Of a stretch of DNA of 64,000 nt, positions 22,640 through 33,840 are shown one piece after another. Both the position numbers and the translations under genes were made by a program. The notes beneath the pieces were generated by a model. That model was given only the letters and a program-made list of their open reading frames with translations. It was not told the DNA's origin and searched no databases. The first letter of the stretch is position 1; each line of letters begins with the position of its first letter. This DNA is from Capra hircus (Eukaryota; Chordata; Mammalia; Artiodactyla; Bovidae): the NCBI RefSeq assembly GCF_001704415.2, contig NC_030817.1:53677550-53741549 (forward strand), read 5' to 3'.

Positions 22640-22885
22640 GGACTGTTCTGGTGGTCCAAGTGGTTAAGAATATGCATGCCAATGCAGGGGACACAGGTTT
22701 GATCCCTGGTCTGGGAGGATGCCCCTGTCACGAGGCAGCTAAGCTGGTGTGCCACAACTACTGGGCGCTAGAGCCCAGGCTCCACAACAAGAGAAGCTGA
22801 TGCCAGGAGAAGCCCACACACCACGACTAGAGAAAGCCCTCACGCCACAGTGACTGACCTGCAAAGCCGAAACTAACTAAATAAA
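22640..22885 (+). mobile_element. CHRL/CHR-2-type SINE, long form
   Basis: tRNA-derived head 'ggtggtccaagtggttaaga' and B-box region 'acaggtttgatccctggtct', followed by the long body 'gtgccacaactactgggcgc', 'caacaagagaagctgatgcc', 'gactagagaaagccctcacg' and an A-rich tail. This is about twice the length of a short CHR-2 copy. Flanks 'acttcagga'/'acttcaagg' hint at a TSD but are not decisive. Confidence 0.92.
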
Positions 22886-24238
22886 AATGTTTCAAAAATA
22901 AAATTTTAAAACAGAATACTTCAAGGGAGATTTTCTGTGGATCAGTCTAGAGGGAAGTTAACTTCTCCCAAGGCCGCATCTCCAGTAAGTCCAGGTGAGC
23001 CCTAACCTGCCTCAGTTCCAGGTCAGGAGCCAACCTTCCTTCACTCTGAGGTTTCCATCCTGAACACTTGCTGCTTGCTTCTTGGAGCTGTGCCCTCCAA
23101 AGAATTGAGAATCGACACAATTTCTTTCTTTCTTTTTTTAAAATCTGATCTTCACAGAGGCAATGTACTTCTCATGCTTGTTTCTCCATGTTAACCCTTT
23201 TCTTTCTCCTGCAAAAAACCTTCAATTTGACCCTGGGTCTTAATGGATGTTCCAGCTGAAGAGAGAGCTGTGTCTTTTGCCCCCAGACACTACCTCTTTT
23301 CCCCGCTCCTCTATTAAGAAAGAGAGAAAAAGGCTGAGGGAGACTGGGAAGGATACCCGAGATGATCACTCCCTTTGTTCCTTCCATTTTTAAAGTTACT
23401 ATCAGCCCATGGCAGCAAAGGCCTCCAAATTCTTTCTCAGTCACTGGTTCAACCGTTTCATTCCCAAAGGATTCTAGAAACCCAAACAAAGTGCTGGCTG
23501 TCCTTCTTGAACCATCCCCCTCCCAATCAAAAATCATCTCACACAAAAACAGCCAAATAAAGCAGCACAGCCTGTTGCCCACAAAGTGAGAACTGAACAG
23601 TCCATGGGTTTGGCCTGTCCCACTGAAGCTGCAAAAGCTCCAGCTCATTTGTAGACACACAATTGGGTCTGCCAGCACCATTCACAGACTTGGATGTGAA
23701 CTGGAGCCTAAGCTGTGGTTAAAGGCACCCAGGACAATGCCAGTTGGGCTGTGTCAAAAACCAGGCTGTCCCTGAGAGAAGGGTCTCCTAGAGTAGTAAA
23801 TAATAGTAACGGCTTTGAGGGCATATGTGCCAAACATGAGCTTTCCATGTTCCCATGGAGGAGCACTGGATACTACCTTAGGAAGGCTTTTTCTCTCCGC
23901 ACAAATTATAATAAAACAATGGCAACGGTGACTCTTGAGTCATAAATCTCTCAGGTCTCAGTTCATTTTTTAAAAAATGGGATATAGTTATATACATACA
24001 CAAGACTCAATGACTTGTGAAAGAAGCTAGCTCTCCTTTCTCCTCAAAAGAGATCCTCAAGTTGGTTGACCTACCAGACTCATCCCAGAGCTTGCGCAAA
24101 GAAGCTGTGGTCCCTTTTGAGGCTGTTCACGCAGATCGTCTCTATTTCCTGAGTGGTGTTCAGTACCTATAAAATATAAGCCCCAAATGTCCTGCTTGGG
24201 CAGCAGAAATGGTGTGTTTTAGAAGGAATGCACAAGAG
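22886..24238. other. Single-copy DNA; holds the longest non-transposon open frame
   Basis: No repeat is recognised. A minus-strand frame of 169 codons (23172-23681) is the longest outside transposons. It has no domain I recognise, a hydrophobic stretch around residues 38-50 and basic Lys/Arg-rich C-terminal residues. An ORF of this length is expected about once by chance in a window this size, so I do not call a gene. Confidence 0.4.
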
Positions 24239-24365
24239 ACTTCCCTGGGAGTTCAGTGGTGAAGACTATACTTCCAGTGCAGAGGGTAGAGGTTTGACCC
24301 CTGGTCGGTGAACTAAGGTCTAAGATCCTGCATGCCATGCAGTAGGCCAAAATTTTAAAAAAACA
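24239..24365 (+). mobile_element. CHR-2-type SINE
   Basis: 'gacttccctgggagttcagt', 'tgaagactatacttccagtg', 'agaggtttgacccctggtcg', 'gatcctgcatgccatgcagt', then an A-rich tail. It has a short internal repeat 'taaggtctaagatcc' where the consensus has a single 'actaagatcc'. Confidence 0.9.
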
Positions 24366-25288
24366 GATGAAATGGATGACCTCAGCTCTGGGTCAGTATA
24401 GGATGAACTGCTGGAAATGTCCCAAGGTCCTCTCCAAATGCTTCAGCTAACTAAACCTATACAACACTGACCATGAGCAAATCATGTGCGACAAGAAGAG
24501 ATGATGGTTCAGTGGACAAACGAACTCAAATCCCACTTCTAGCCAGAAACTTCACTCTACACAGGACAGACTTCCCAGGACAGTGTCCTCAGGAACAGCA
24601 GCTTCTGTGTCCTATGACCGTGAGCTGTCCTTTACCTTGGAGAAGCTGCCTGTACATCTGTGTTTCTTCCTCCTAGAAAAGGAATAAGACAGTTTCCTCT
24701 GTCTCATAACAATGGCTTTCATGAGGCCACCAGCTTCAGGCTTTCCTTCTACAGGCTATAATAACCAGGATTAGGGCAAAGTGAAATGGGAAAATACCTC
24801 GTTGGGGTGAGTTTCCAAGGAATGGAATGAGGCAGAGGATAAGATCAGACTGATGGAAAATTCTCTGCAGAGACCTTGGGGCCAAGCTTCACCGACTTAA
24901 CGGGTTCCAAGGACTTGGCGGTGGGGCTCCAGCCCTCTCCCTCCATTCTCATCTTTATAGTCTCAGGGTCTGTCTTACCCTTCTCACCTCTTCTTTATTT
25001 ATGTGGAAGGGCTTGGCAACCTTACTTTCTTTGTCTGCTTTTCCTGACTTCCTAAATGGCTATGGTTGACACTCTCCTCCCAACATGCCTCACGCTAACT
25101 GTGCAAATCTCCTTGGGAACCAACATGTCATCCCTTGCCAAGTTTCATCAGAATTTGACCTTTCCTCCCAGCTGAACAAAAGCTTCTCTCACAACATTTA
25201 TGTAACTCCTGCAATCTGACCTCCTCCAGGAAGCCACTCTAGATTGATTAGGGAGAAATGCAAGTGATTCCCATGGTCCCAACTGGGG

Positions 25289-25332
<44 letters not shown>

Positions 25333-25744
25333 TTCTCCAGCCACCACCAAGTTCCCAGATCATCCCTTCTCTGTCACAGCCAGTGAATGCTGTTATTGTT
25401 TTTAAAAAGTGAAAGTAAATTTAATGTTTTATCCATCATAAAAATGTCAGATGCTCACACTTAAACAGATACATAGATGCAGAAATTTGTCTGAAGAATG
25501 TAAAAAAAAAAAACCCCACACAAACCCACTATACAGAAATAACTTTTTACACGATACATTTCTTTCCATAAATGCATTTACTCTTGATGGATATTGCCTC
25601 TAGGACATAGACAAAAATGAAGCTAATTAACATAGCAAAGGGTAAGTAGCTACTCATTAATTGGTCCTATTTACATGCCAACCATGAAAAGATCATTTTT
25701 ATGCTTAAGCAGAAACTTCAAGCTTGACTAGGATTGTCATTAAG
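24366..25744. other. Single-copy DNA with microsatellite and weak L2
   Basis: A weak forward L2-like match lies at about 25185-25275 ('gacctcctccaggaagccac'). The A/AT microsatellite at 25289-25332 is listed separately. An old LINE-like AT-rich patch lies around 25390-25600, with a 12-base A-run near 25502. Confidence 0.4.
25289..25332. repeat. (A)n(AT)n compound microsatellite
   Basis: About 17 A residues pass directly into roughly fourteen AT units. It is uninterrupted and therefore likely to vary in length between individuals. The minus-strand frame reading Ile-Tyr repeats across it is an artefact. Confidence 0.97.
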
Positions 25745-25760
25745 AAAACAGTGAGTGGAA

Positions 25761-25949
25761 ACTTCCCTGGTGGTCCAGTGGCTAAGACTCTGCACTTTCA
25801 ATGCAGGAGGTCTGGGTTCAATCCCTGGTCAGGGAACTAGATTCCACATGCACAACTATAGATGCCACGTACTGCAAGAAGGTCTTGCATCTTCCACAAC
25901 TAAGACCTGGCACAGACAAATAAATAAGTAAATGTTAAAAAAAAAAAAG
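25761..25949 (+). mobile_element. CHR-2-type SINE with 16-bp TSD
   Basis: 'acttccctggtggtccagtg', 'ctctgcactttcaatgcagg', 'gggttcaatccctggtcagg', 'gaactagattccacatgcac', then an A-rich tail. Flanks 25745-25760 and 25950-25965 share 'aaacagtga[g/a]tggaa' and match at 14 of 16 positions, fixing both ends. Confidence 0.96.
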
Positions 25950-25965
25950 GAAACAGTGAATGGAA

Positions 25966-26580
25966 GTAAGATACCTACTATGAACTGAAACAGGAATGAA
26001 GTTCAGTCCTGCTATTCCTTTGCTAGAGACACTGATGAGTCTATTAACACTGGTTTGAGTAAAGGGTGACTGAGGTTGACAGACGAAATGCAAACAGGCC
26101 TGGTGAGCAAATCTTTCAGTCTTTCTTCCCAATATCAGAAAGCATGAGTTTAAGTCCAAATCTAGTGTGAGGATCTGCCAAGCACAACTGATGCATTGCC
26201 TTGAATATGTGAGGCCACCATCTCTATGTCATATGCATATGTGATCAGGATAATAAAAGAATCACAGGGTCTGTCTCTCTCCTGCCCTCTAGGGAGAAGA
26301 CAGCCTTCACCCAATTTGTTCCTGGGCCTTGTTGTTCCAATCAGAGTAATTGATTGGGGATGAAGGAGCCTAAAAGGTGTTGAGACTAACTGGTCATGCT
26401 GGAGAAACCAGACTCATGGAATTGGAAATAGTAGATTTGGAAGAAAAGAGACAAGTGAGAGAAGGTTAAGAATCAGAAGACACTGGGCTTGAGAAAAAGC
26501 CTGAAGATCTTTTTCTCTTTTGAGGAGGGGAAGTGGCTAGGGCAGCTGTCATAGTGTGATGGATAGTATTTTGGGAAGAT
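25966..26580. other. Single-copy DNA
   Basis: No repeat or gene recognised. Confidence 0.45.
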
Positions 26581-26591
26581 AAAGAGATATT

Positions 26592-26833
26592 TACAACACT
26601 TTGGCCAGCTGATGCGAAGGGCCAACTCATTGGAAAAGACCCTCATGCTGGGAAAGACTGAAGACAGAAGGAGAAGGGGGCGACAGAGGATGAGATTGTT
26701 GGATGGCATCACCGACTCAATGGACATGAGTTTGAGCAAGCTCCAGGAGATAGTGAAGGACAGGGAAGCCTGGCATGCTGCAGTTCATGGGGTTGCAGAG
26801 TTGGGCATGACTTAGGGACTGAACAACAAAAAC
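26592..26833 (+). mobile_element. BovB LINE 3' end (ART2-like), with TSD
   Basis: 5'-truncated BovB tail: 'actttggccagctgatgcga', 'aactcattggaaaagaccct', 'gaggatgagattgttggatg', 'catgctgcagttcatggggt', 'gacttagggactgaacaaca'. The ending in gaacaacaa rather than gaactgaa fits an ART2-like subtype. TSD copies 'aaagagatatt' (26581-26591) and 'aaagagctact' (26834-26844) match at 9 of 11. Confidence 0.93.
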
Positions 26834-26842
26834 AAAGAGCTA

Positions 26843-26899
26843 CTTCAGAAAATCTCCTATAAACTATAGATGGAATCTTTCCCTTAAGATTTTCTGAAG
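26843..26899. repeat. Perfect 13-bp inverted repeat with 31-base spacer
   Basis: 'cttcagaaaatct' at 26843-26855 pairs exactly with 'agattttctgaag' at 26887-26899. Neither arm extends. It lies directly beside the right TSD of the BovB tail, overlapping it by two bases. No terminal repeat of a known transposon is recognised. Confidence 0.8.
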
Positions 26900-27144
26900 A
26901 AATGTAAAAAAGATACAAATTGCTTTAAAACTCCTTTTCGGAAGTCAATGCGTGCTTCTTTGGAAGCGATGCTATGCTGACACCAGGGACACTAGGCAGC
27001 TTAGTCTTATATGGGTCACATAGAAACACTTGTGTTGTTTGCTTTGAGCTCTCAGTTTGTAGTGGGCAGGGATCCATATCCGTGGAGCTGATCTGAGCTA
27101 TACATCCCAGGAGGCATCTTGCCACCACTTGAAAAGCTGTGAAG

Positions 27145-27348
27145 GAGGAAGCTGAATTTGAGTCCTGGTCTACCTTCCTTCTAGCCATGTGGCTCAGGAC
27201 ACACCACTCCCTGAGTTCAGTATCCTCGCAAGTACCCTATGGGCAATGATGGTGACGTCTGCCTGCACCATGGGCTTCTGTGAAGATCAAACGAGAAAAG
27301 TATATACAAATGTGTTCTGTGGACTGTAAAGAGCTACCCAAATGATCA
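27145..27348 (+). repeat. MIR SINE
   Basis: Forward MIR: 'gctgaatttgagtcctggtc', 'tagccatgtggctcaggaca', 'gttcagtatcctcgcaagta', 'tgtgaagatcaaacgagaaa', 'agtatatacaaatgtgttct', 'ggactgtaaagagctaccc'. Confidence 0.85.
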
Positions 27349-27418
27349 TGTGGTATGGCCTCCTGGACAACACAGTATTCAGTCACTTACTGTAACTCAT
27401 AAAAACAATGGTGGCTGG

Positions 27419-27719
27419 GTCCCTGGTGGTACAGTGGATAAGAATCCACCTATCAATGCAGGGGACAAGGGTTTGATCCCTGGTCCAGGAAGATTCCACA
27501 TGCTGCGGAGCAACTAAGTCCATCTGCCACAACTACTGAGCCTGCACCTAGAGCTTGTGCTCTGCAACAAGAGAAGCCACAGCCATGAGGAGCTGATGCA
27601 GCGCAAAGAACAATAGCCCCTGCCTGCCACATCTAGAGAAAGCCCATGCACAGCAATGAGGACTCAGGGGACCCATAAATGAAAGAAATAGTAAACAAAC
27701 AAACAAAATTATAGAAAAG
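27419..27719 (+). mobile_element. CHRL/CHR-2-type SINE, long form, with old TSD
   Basis: 'gtccctggtggtacagtgga', 'caatgcaggggacaagggtt', 'tgatccctggtccaggaaga', 'caactactgagcctgcacct', 'gagaagccacagccatgagg', 'ctagagaaagcccatgcaca', then an A-rich tail. An 18-bp flank pair at 27401-27418 and 27720-27737 ('aaaaac[a/c]atgg...ctgg') matches at 14 of 18, so it is an older insertion. Confidence 0.93.
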
Positions 27720-27737
27720 AAAAACCATGGCAACTGG

Positions 27738-30649
27738 AGTGATTCCAGAACTGACTCTGCCCTCGGCTATTAGCGAGTGCTCTCTACCCCTTCCTGGTAT
27801 CTCCTCTGACTTGGGAGCCAGGGAGGAATAAACTCAGTCCTAGGAAATCTACTGGGAACTTCACAACTTCTTACCTCATCTCACCCAGGGCCTCCACCAC
27901 TGATTAAATGGAAATGCTGGAGGGCGTCATGGGCCCAGGCCAGCATTCTGTTGAGTCCAGTCTATGCCTGGCCACCGCGCCCTGTGCTGATGGTGACTTC
28001 ACCGGCTGGCTCCCATCTCAATGGACAGCTCTCTCTGAAAGGCCATTCTGTGACTTGTCCTGGGAGTACTTCATTCATGCTGGCTGAAGTTCTCCCCCTT
28101 TCTGCTCAAAGTTAACCCTACTCAGCACAAAGCAGCCACAAGGAATGAATGAGACAGCGATGAGGGAGGACCTTGCACAATCTAAGTATGTTTCCAGGGG
28201 GAGTTTTCTCTGCTTTCCAGGATTCCAAGAGAATGTCATCCAACCGCAGAGGCAAGGGCTTGGCGGGCGCTGAGGGCCCGCCCCCCCGTGGAGGTCTCCC
28301 CCATATGTTCCCATCCCTCCCGGGAGCTGCACCTCCCTATGGAAGAGGAGCCAGACACATGTCTACCTGCCATCTCAGAATCTGATCCTGGCTTTTTGTT
28401 TTTAGTAGCTGAGACCAAAGACCTGGCCCATTCCCTCCTCAGTTTGAGGCAAGAGGCCTTGCAATGGATTTTCCTGAGAGGCAGCCCAGAGGCTGGTGCG
28501 ACAAGGAGCTGGCCTGCTTTCCTTGGACTCAGCCCTGCCGGTTCTGCCCTCGCCCTGAGCCAGGCCAGCAGGAATCACGGCCCAGAGCGGCACCAAGACC
28601 TTGAATTAAGACACAGGCAACTCATTCCACTTTCCTGGCCGCCTCAACACATCTGTCTTGTCGGCCTGCGTCTAAAACCCTTGAACGATTCCAGCTGCTG
28701 AGTCGGGCCTGTGGACACGGTGACATTTGGTTTCTGTTAGAACACAACAGATCAGTGTCTTCACCTGCTTCATTTTTTCCTTCCTGCACAAGGAGGGGGA
28801 CACAGGCAGCCAAAACCTGATGCTGCTGATCTGGAGATTTCCCATTTTGTTTCGGTGACTTCATGCCTTGGCCCAGCCTCTGCTGGACCTTCCAAAACCA
28901 CTTGATTTCCTGTGTATTTCCAGCACTTGGCCAAAAAGAATGTACAGTATGAAAAAAATGTCTGTTGCCCTCAATTGCAGAGACCCTCTGGAAAAAAAAA
29001 TATCTGGAGGGTTTTTAAATAAAAGAAAATAATTACAACCTGCTGAGTGCCTTACAGAATCTATGAAACTTGACCTTTTCCAAAATATCATAGTATTTCC
29101 TGTGGCTTCTGTAGGCTAAGCCTTCATGGATTTATAAGTATGTGTCCAACACAGTCTCTGGGCTCCATTTTTCGAAATTGAAAAGTCAGATGTGAAAAGC
29201 ACAAACACATCCTTTTGGAGGACAACATCACCAAAGGTGTTAAGCTAAAACCCAGCTGGAAAAATAGAGGCTGCCAGCTCTCAGGGTGGTGGGCCTCATG
29301 CATTCATTTTATAATTTTTTTAATGAATGGAGGCTTGATTTTCCGGCTTGCCGCTCAGTTATAACTTTGCAGATGCTGAACATGGTAGGTATGTCTCACA
29401 GATGTGTATGTCACAGCTTACAACTATAAGGTGGGTTGAGAGTGGTTTATGAGCCTTGAGCTTCATAAATTCTAGTCTTTAGAACTCTCTGTATAAACAT
29501 GGTGGAAAGTTGGAAAGGGAGTAAGAGAAAACATTCTGCCCTTAAACTACCTGTGATCAATGATCCAGACTCCTGCAAGTCTTTCCCAAGAGTAAACTGA
29601 AACCTTTTGAACGAGAAACTCAAGGAGACAGAAGCTTCCACTGAATTTCCGGAAGAGGTAAAGATTCCAGGCTTCGGTTCATTGTGTGTGACTATTGCCC
29701 ACTAAGTTTACGTGTGGACAGACAAGATGAAACACACGCTGGTACAATTAATGGACACTTAAATCTGCACACACCATCTCAAATCCATAGTCATAAAAAT
29801 CTCTCTCCCTTGGTGGTTTTGTGAAAATAATTCAGATTATTATTTTAACTTCACATTGTTGGCTGCCCACTTTAGTGAAACCTGTGGAATTAGGGTCTTT
29901 GTTTCCAGTGAGGAGGAGTTGAATTCCCTATCAAATGACTCTTAATAAACTAGTGAGCACAAATTCACTCATCAACTCTAGTTAGTGTCAGCCTCAGGCT
30001 GAACTGTGAACTGGTGACTATTTGTTTTCACAGCCCCCCGTCACCCCCTTGTGCTCCCCTTGTTTCCCTACTAGGGACCCTGTCTAAAAGCTTGGCAGCA
30101 TCCCAGACTGGGAGAAGGCCCTCGCTCAGCTTAAAACTTACTTAGGAGTTTTCTTCTCTAAGAAACCAACAAAGAAATTTCCATTGAGGTGAGAACAGCT
30201 GAGTAGGGCCCACTTTCCAGAGGGCAACCATGTTTTAACCACCATGGGAGAGTCCAAAAAAGTCAGATTCCTGGGGACCAATGTAAGCTGTTGAGAGAGA
30301 TATTGTAAATTAGGAGATGGGAATATTCAAAACTCCTCATCCACCAGCTTCAGGGAAGTGGTAGAACATTCTCAAGAGATAGAAGTGTAAGGAGAAATCT
30401 GCTTTCCCTGTGGTATGGAGTTTGAATGAGGAAAGTGGAGGAAACTTAAAGGAACAGGCTGGAAATAACCCACACCTTTTTATTCAACCTTGGCCTGTTA
30501 AATAGAGAAATAGTAATACTAACAACTATTTTACAGAGAGAGAAAAAGGCTAACACACACCAATCACCCTCCAGAGACATTTTATAAATTTCCTACAGTT
30601 CAGGCTGCCTCTTTCAACTGAGGACTTCAGAGTAGATGAGACTTGTTAC
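27738..30649. other. Repeat-poor single-copy block
   Basis: Almost 3 kb without a confident interspersed repeat. Weak MIR-like phrases occur near 28615-28665 and 30480-30550. The CpG-rich patch 28230-28720 is listed separately. No open frame has a recognisable domain. Confidence 0.45.
28230..28720. promoter_or_regulatory. Short CpG-rich, GC-rich patch
   Basis: About twenty CpGs lie in 490 bases, densest in 'ggcgggcgctgagggcccgc' and 'gtcggcctgcg'. The flanks are CpG-poor. A 137-codon plus frame (28288-28701) and a 64-codon minus frame overlap here without recognisable domains. It could be a small CpG island, an alternative promoter, or simply a GC-rich patch. Confidence 0.3.
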
Positions 30650-30868
30650 CATATACCCCAGCAATCCCTCTCCTGGACATATATCTGAGAAAACTCTAAT
30701 TTAAAAAGGTACATGCACCCTAATATTCATAGCAGCCCTTTTCACAATAGCCAAGACATGGAAGCACCTAGATCTCCATCAACAGATGAATGGATAAAAA
30801 GATGTGCTATATATACACAATGGAATACTACTCAGTCATAAAAAAGAATGAAGTAATGCCATTTGCAG

Positions 30869-31239
30869 AAGAATTGATGCTTTTGAACTGTGGTGTTGGA
30901 GAAGACTCTTGAGAGTCCTTTGGACTGCAAGTATATCCAACCAGTCCATTCAAAAGGAAATCAGTCCTGAATATTCATTGGAAGGACTGATGCTGAAGCT
31001 GAAACTCCAATACTTTGGCCACCTGATGCGAAGAACTGACTCATTTGAAAAGATCCTGATGCTGGGAAAGATTGAAGGCGGGAGGATGACAGAGGATGAG
31101 ATGGTTGGATGGCATCACTGACTCAATGGACATGAATTTGAGTAAGCTCTGGGAGTTGGTGATGGACAGGGAGGCCTGACGTGCTGCAGTCCATGGGGTT
31201 GCAAAGAGTCAGACATGACTGAGAGCCTGAACTGAACTG
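30869..31239 (+). mobile_element. BovB LINE 3' end nested in L1, with TSD
   Basis: Starts 'aagaattgatgcttttgaac' and runs through 'ctgaaactccaatactttgg' and 'atgctgggaaagattgaagg' to 'gagcctgaactgaactga'. The L1-derived target 'aatgccatttg[c/t]ag' is duplicated at 30855-30868 and 31240-31253 (13 of 14 identical). The plus frame at 30909-31121 is a translation of BovB ORF2 C-terminal sequence. Confidence 0.96.
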
Positions 31240-31485
31240 AATGCCATTTGTAGCAACATGAATGTATCTGGAGATGATCATACTAAGGTAAGTCAGACAG
31301 AGAAAGAGAAATACCATATGATATCACATATATGTGGAATCTAAAAATGCTACAAATGAACTTATTCACAAGACAGAAATAGACTCACAGACAAGAAAAC
31401 AAATTTACGGTTATCAAAGGGGATAGAAGGGTGCAGGGGAGGTAAATTATGAGTTTGGGATTAACAAACTTCTGCTACAGTAATA

Positions 31486-31573
31486 TTAACTACTATATAT
31501 AGATAGATATATAGTAGTTAAACAATAGATAGATAGTTAAATAATAGATAATAGATAATAAATAATAGATAAA
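31486..31573. repeat. TAGATA-rich tract with perfect 15-bp hairpin
   Basis: Within the L1 3' UTR the arms 31486-31500 and 31507-31521 (taactactatatat / atatatagtagtta type) are perfectly complementary around the six-base loop 'agatag'. A degenerate run of aatagata units follows to about 31573. Confidence 0.88.
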
Positions 31574-31737
31574 CAACAAGGACCTACTGCATAGCACAGG
31601 GAACTATATTCAATATCTTGTAATAACCTATAATGGAAAAGAATCTGAAAAAAAATGTGTATAACTGAATCACTTTGCTCTATACTTGAGACTAACACAA
31701 CATCATAAATCAACTATATCTCAATTGAAAAATGGTT

Positions 31738-32580
31738 GATGAGGTATCACCTCACGTGGGTCAGAATGGCCATCATCAAAAAATCTACAGACGCTAAATG
31801 CTGGAGAGGATGAGGAGAAAAGGGAACCCTCTTGCACAGTTGCTGGGAATGTACATTGATACAGCCACTATGAACAACAGTATGGCGATTCCTTGAAAAA
31901 TGAGTAATAGAACTATCATACAATCCAACAATCCTATTACTGGGCATATACCCTGAGAAAACCATAACTGAAAGAGACACATGTATCTCCAAATGTTCAT
32001 TACAGCACATTAGAGCACAATAGCTAGGACACGGAAACAACCCATTAACAAATGAATGGATACAGAAACTTACATATATACAATGGAATATTACTCAGCT
32101 ATAAAAAAGAACACATTTGAGTCAGTCCTAATGAGGTGGGTGACCCTAGAGCCTATTATACAGAGTGAAGTAAGTCAGAAAGAGAAAGATAAATACTGTA
32201 TATTTACACATGCATATGGAATCGAGAGAGATGGTACTGATGAACCTATTTGCAGGGCAGCAATGGAGACAGAGACATAGAGAACAGACTTGTGGACACA
32301 GTGGGGGAAGGAGAGTGTGGAACAAGTTGAGAGAATAGCATGGAAACATATCCACTACCATATGTGAAATGGGTGGGGATATACTGTGTGACACAGGGAG
32401 CTCAACCCAGTGCTCTGTGACAACCTAGAGGGGCCGGATGGGGAGGGAGGTGGGAAGAGAGTTTGGGAGGGAGGGGACACAAATATACCTATGCCTGTTT
32501 CATGTTGACGTATGGCAGAAACATATGATATTGTAAAGTAATTATCCTACAATACAACCAAATTAATGGTTAAAAAAAAA
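31738..32580 (+). mobile_element. Second L1 LINE 3' end
   Basis: ORF2 3' end plus UTR of another L1: 'gtatcacctcacgtgggtca', 'aaatgctggagaggatgagg', 'acagccactatgaacaacag', 'ctactgggcatataccctg'-type phrases, 'cctattatacagagtgaagt', 'tacctatgcctgtttcatgt', 'ttgtaaagtaattatcctac', and a final A-run. It begins exactly where the first L1 runs out, so it probably inserted into that element's A-rich tail. Its frames are short and broken. Confidence 0.93.
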
Positions 32581-33307
32581 AATGTGAGGCTTTACCATAG
32601 GGCCCATGAGAAGGAGTGCTGTGCAGAGAAGCATTCTCAGGTGTACAACGTGTGATGGCTGGAGGGCACAGGCAAGGCTCAGAACAGGCTATGGAAGCAG
32701 ACCACAGGAAGTTCTTGGACGAGTTGTCCCGGGTTCCCAGGTAAGACATAAATCAAGCATTGGTAAGTAGACAGAATCTTCCCTGTTTCTGTGCCTTTTC
32801 TTTAGGGGTCTAATTCTTAGTAAAGCAACTCAGGAAGAAAAAACTAATGCTTCTTTGTTTCTAGGACTTGGCCCTTTGTTTTATAATTAATATAGATTCC
32901 CACCCAATGCATAAATGTTTAAAGCATCATTTATATTGCATCACTCACTTGTTAAAGTTTAAAATGTTGCAAATAGCCAAGAGTCTGTGCTTCAGTTACA
33001 AGCAAGCTTGCTCGCCCCATGATCTTAATCGCAAACAAGGGACATAAAATTGACCACTAGGTGAATTCTGCATTTGCTGTACATTCTTCGCCATTATAAA
33101 AAAGATGATTCAGTTTTGAGTCAAAGCCTAGATTAAATTATTTTAAGTTATATACATATCTGGATTGAAATGTGTGTGTGTATATGTGGTGTGATTGCAC
33201 ATGGACATGTTTACATGATACATTATATACAGAAATGGGTGAAAAAAATAGTCCCAATTCAAAATAGATCTAAGGAGATATAAACCAAGACCTTCAGACA
33301 TTACGGA
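32581..33307. other. Single-copy DNA
   Basis: A short TG-rich run lies near 33170-33195. Nothing else is recognised. Confidence 0.45.
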
Positions 33308-33590
33308 TTTTTTTTAATTAAAATATAGTTCATTTATAATATTGTGCTGGTTTCAGGTGTACAGCATAGTCATTTAATTATTTTTCTGATAATATTTCAT
33401 TATAGGTTTATATAAGATATTGGATATAAATACCTGTGATATACAGTAAATCCTTGTTGCTTATCTATTTTATGTATAGCAGTTTGCATCTGTTAATCCC
33501 ATACTCCTCTAATTTGTTCCTTACCCCTCCCTCTTACCTTTGGTAACCATAGATTTGCTTTTTATAGACATAGGGGTTATTCTATTAACA
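33308..33590 (-). mobile_element. Old L1 3' UTR fragment
   Basis: The plus strand reads 'taattaaaatatagttcatt', 'tataatattgtgctggtttc', 'aggtgtacagcatagtcatt', 'gatatacagtaaatccttgt', 'tgcatctgttaatcccatac', the reverse complement of a typical mammalian L1 3' region. Confidence 0.85.
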
Positions 33591-33840
33591 AAGGAATGGG
33601 GTCCAAATATTGAAAAAGCAATCTGCTTTCAAAAAGTCATATGCAAATAGAATAAGAATATTCCTCTTCTCATGTCATTCTTAGATATGCTAAGGTTTCA
33701 CATCTTTTGGTTGGATGGATTGTGCAGTAGCTGAAATCAAGGCAGGCTCTTTGCCAATCTTCATTCCCATCACTGGGCTCCTGACCTGTCCCGTGTGACC
33801 AAGTATCTCCTGATTCAGTAATCAAGTCTTTGCCATAGTC

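Larger units (their letters stand above)
30650..31737 (+). mobile_element. L1 LINE 3' end, interrupted by BovB
   Basis: The end of ORF2 and the 3' UTR of an older L1. The left part holds 'accccagcaatccctctcct', 'ttcatagcagcccttttcac', 'acacaatggaatactactca'. The right part, from 31240, holds 'agatgatcatactaaggtaa', 'gatatcacatatatgtggaa', 'cagggaactatattcaatat', 'ctgaatcactttgctctata' and 'aaatcaactatatctcaatt'. It is 5'-truncated and cannot code for active ORF2. Confidence 0.93.

Noticed and set aside
28288..28701. 137-codon frame in the CpG-rich patch as a gene
   Set aside because: No domain, no convincing splice context, and an overlapping antisense frame. Length is within chance for GC-rich sequence.
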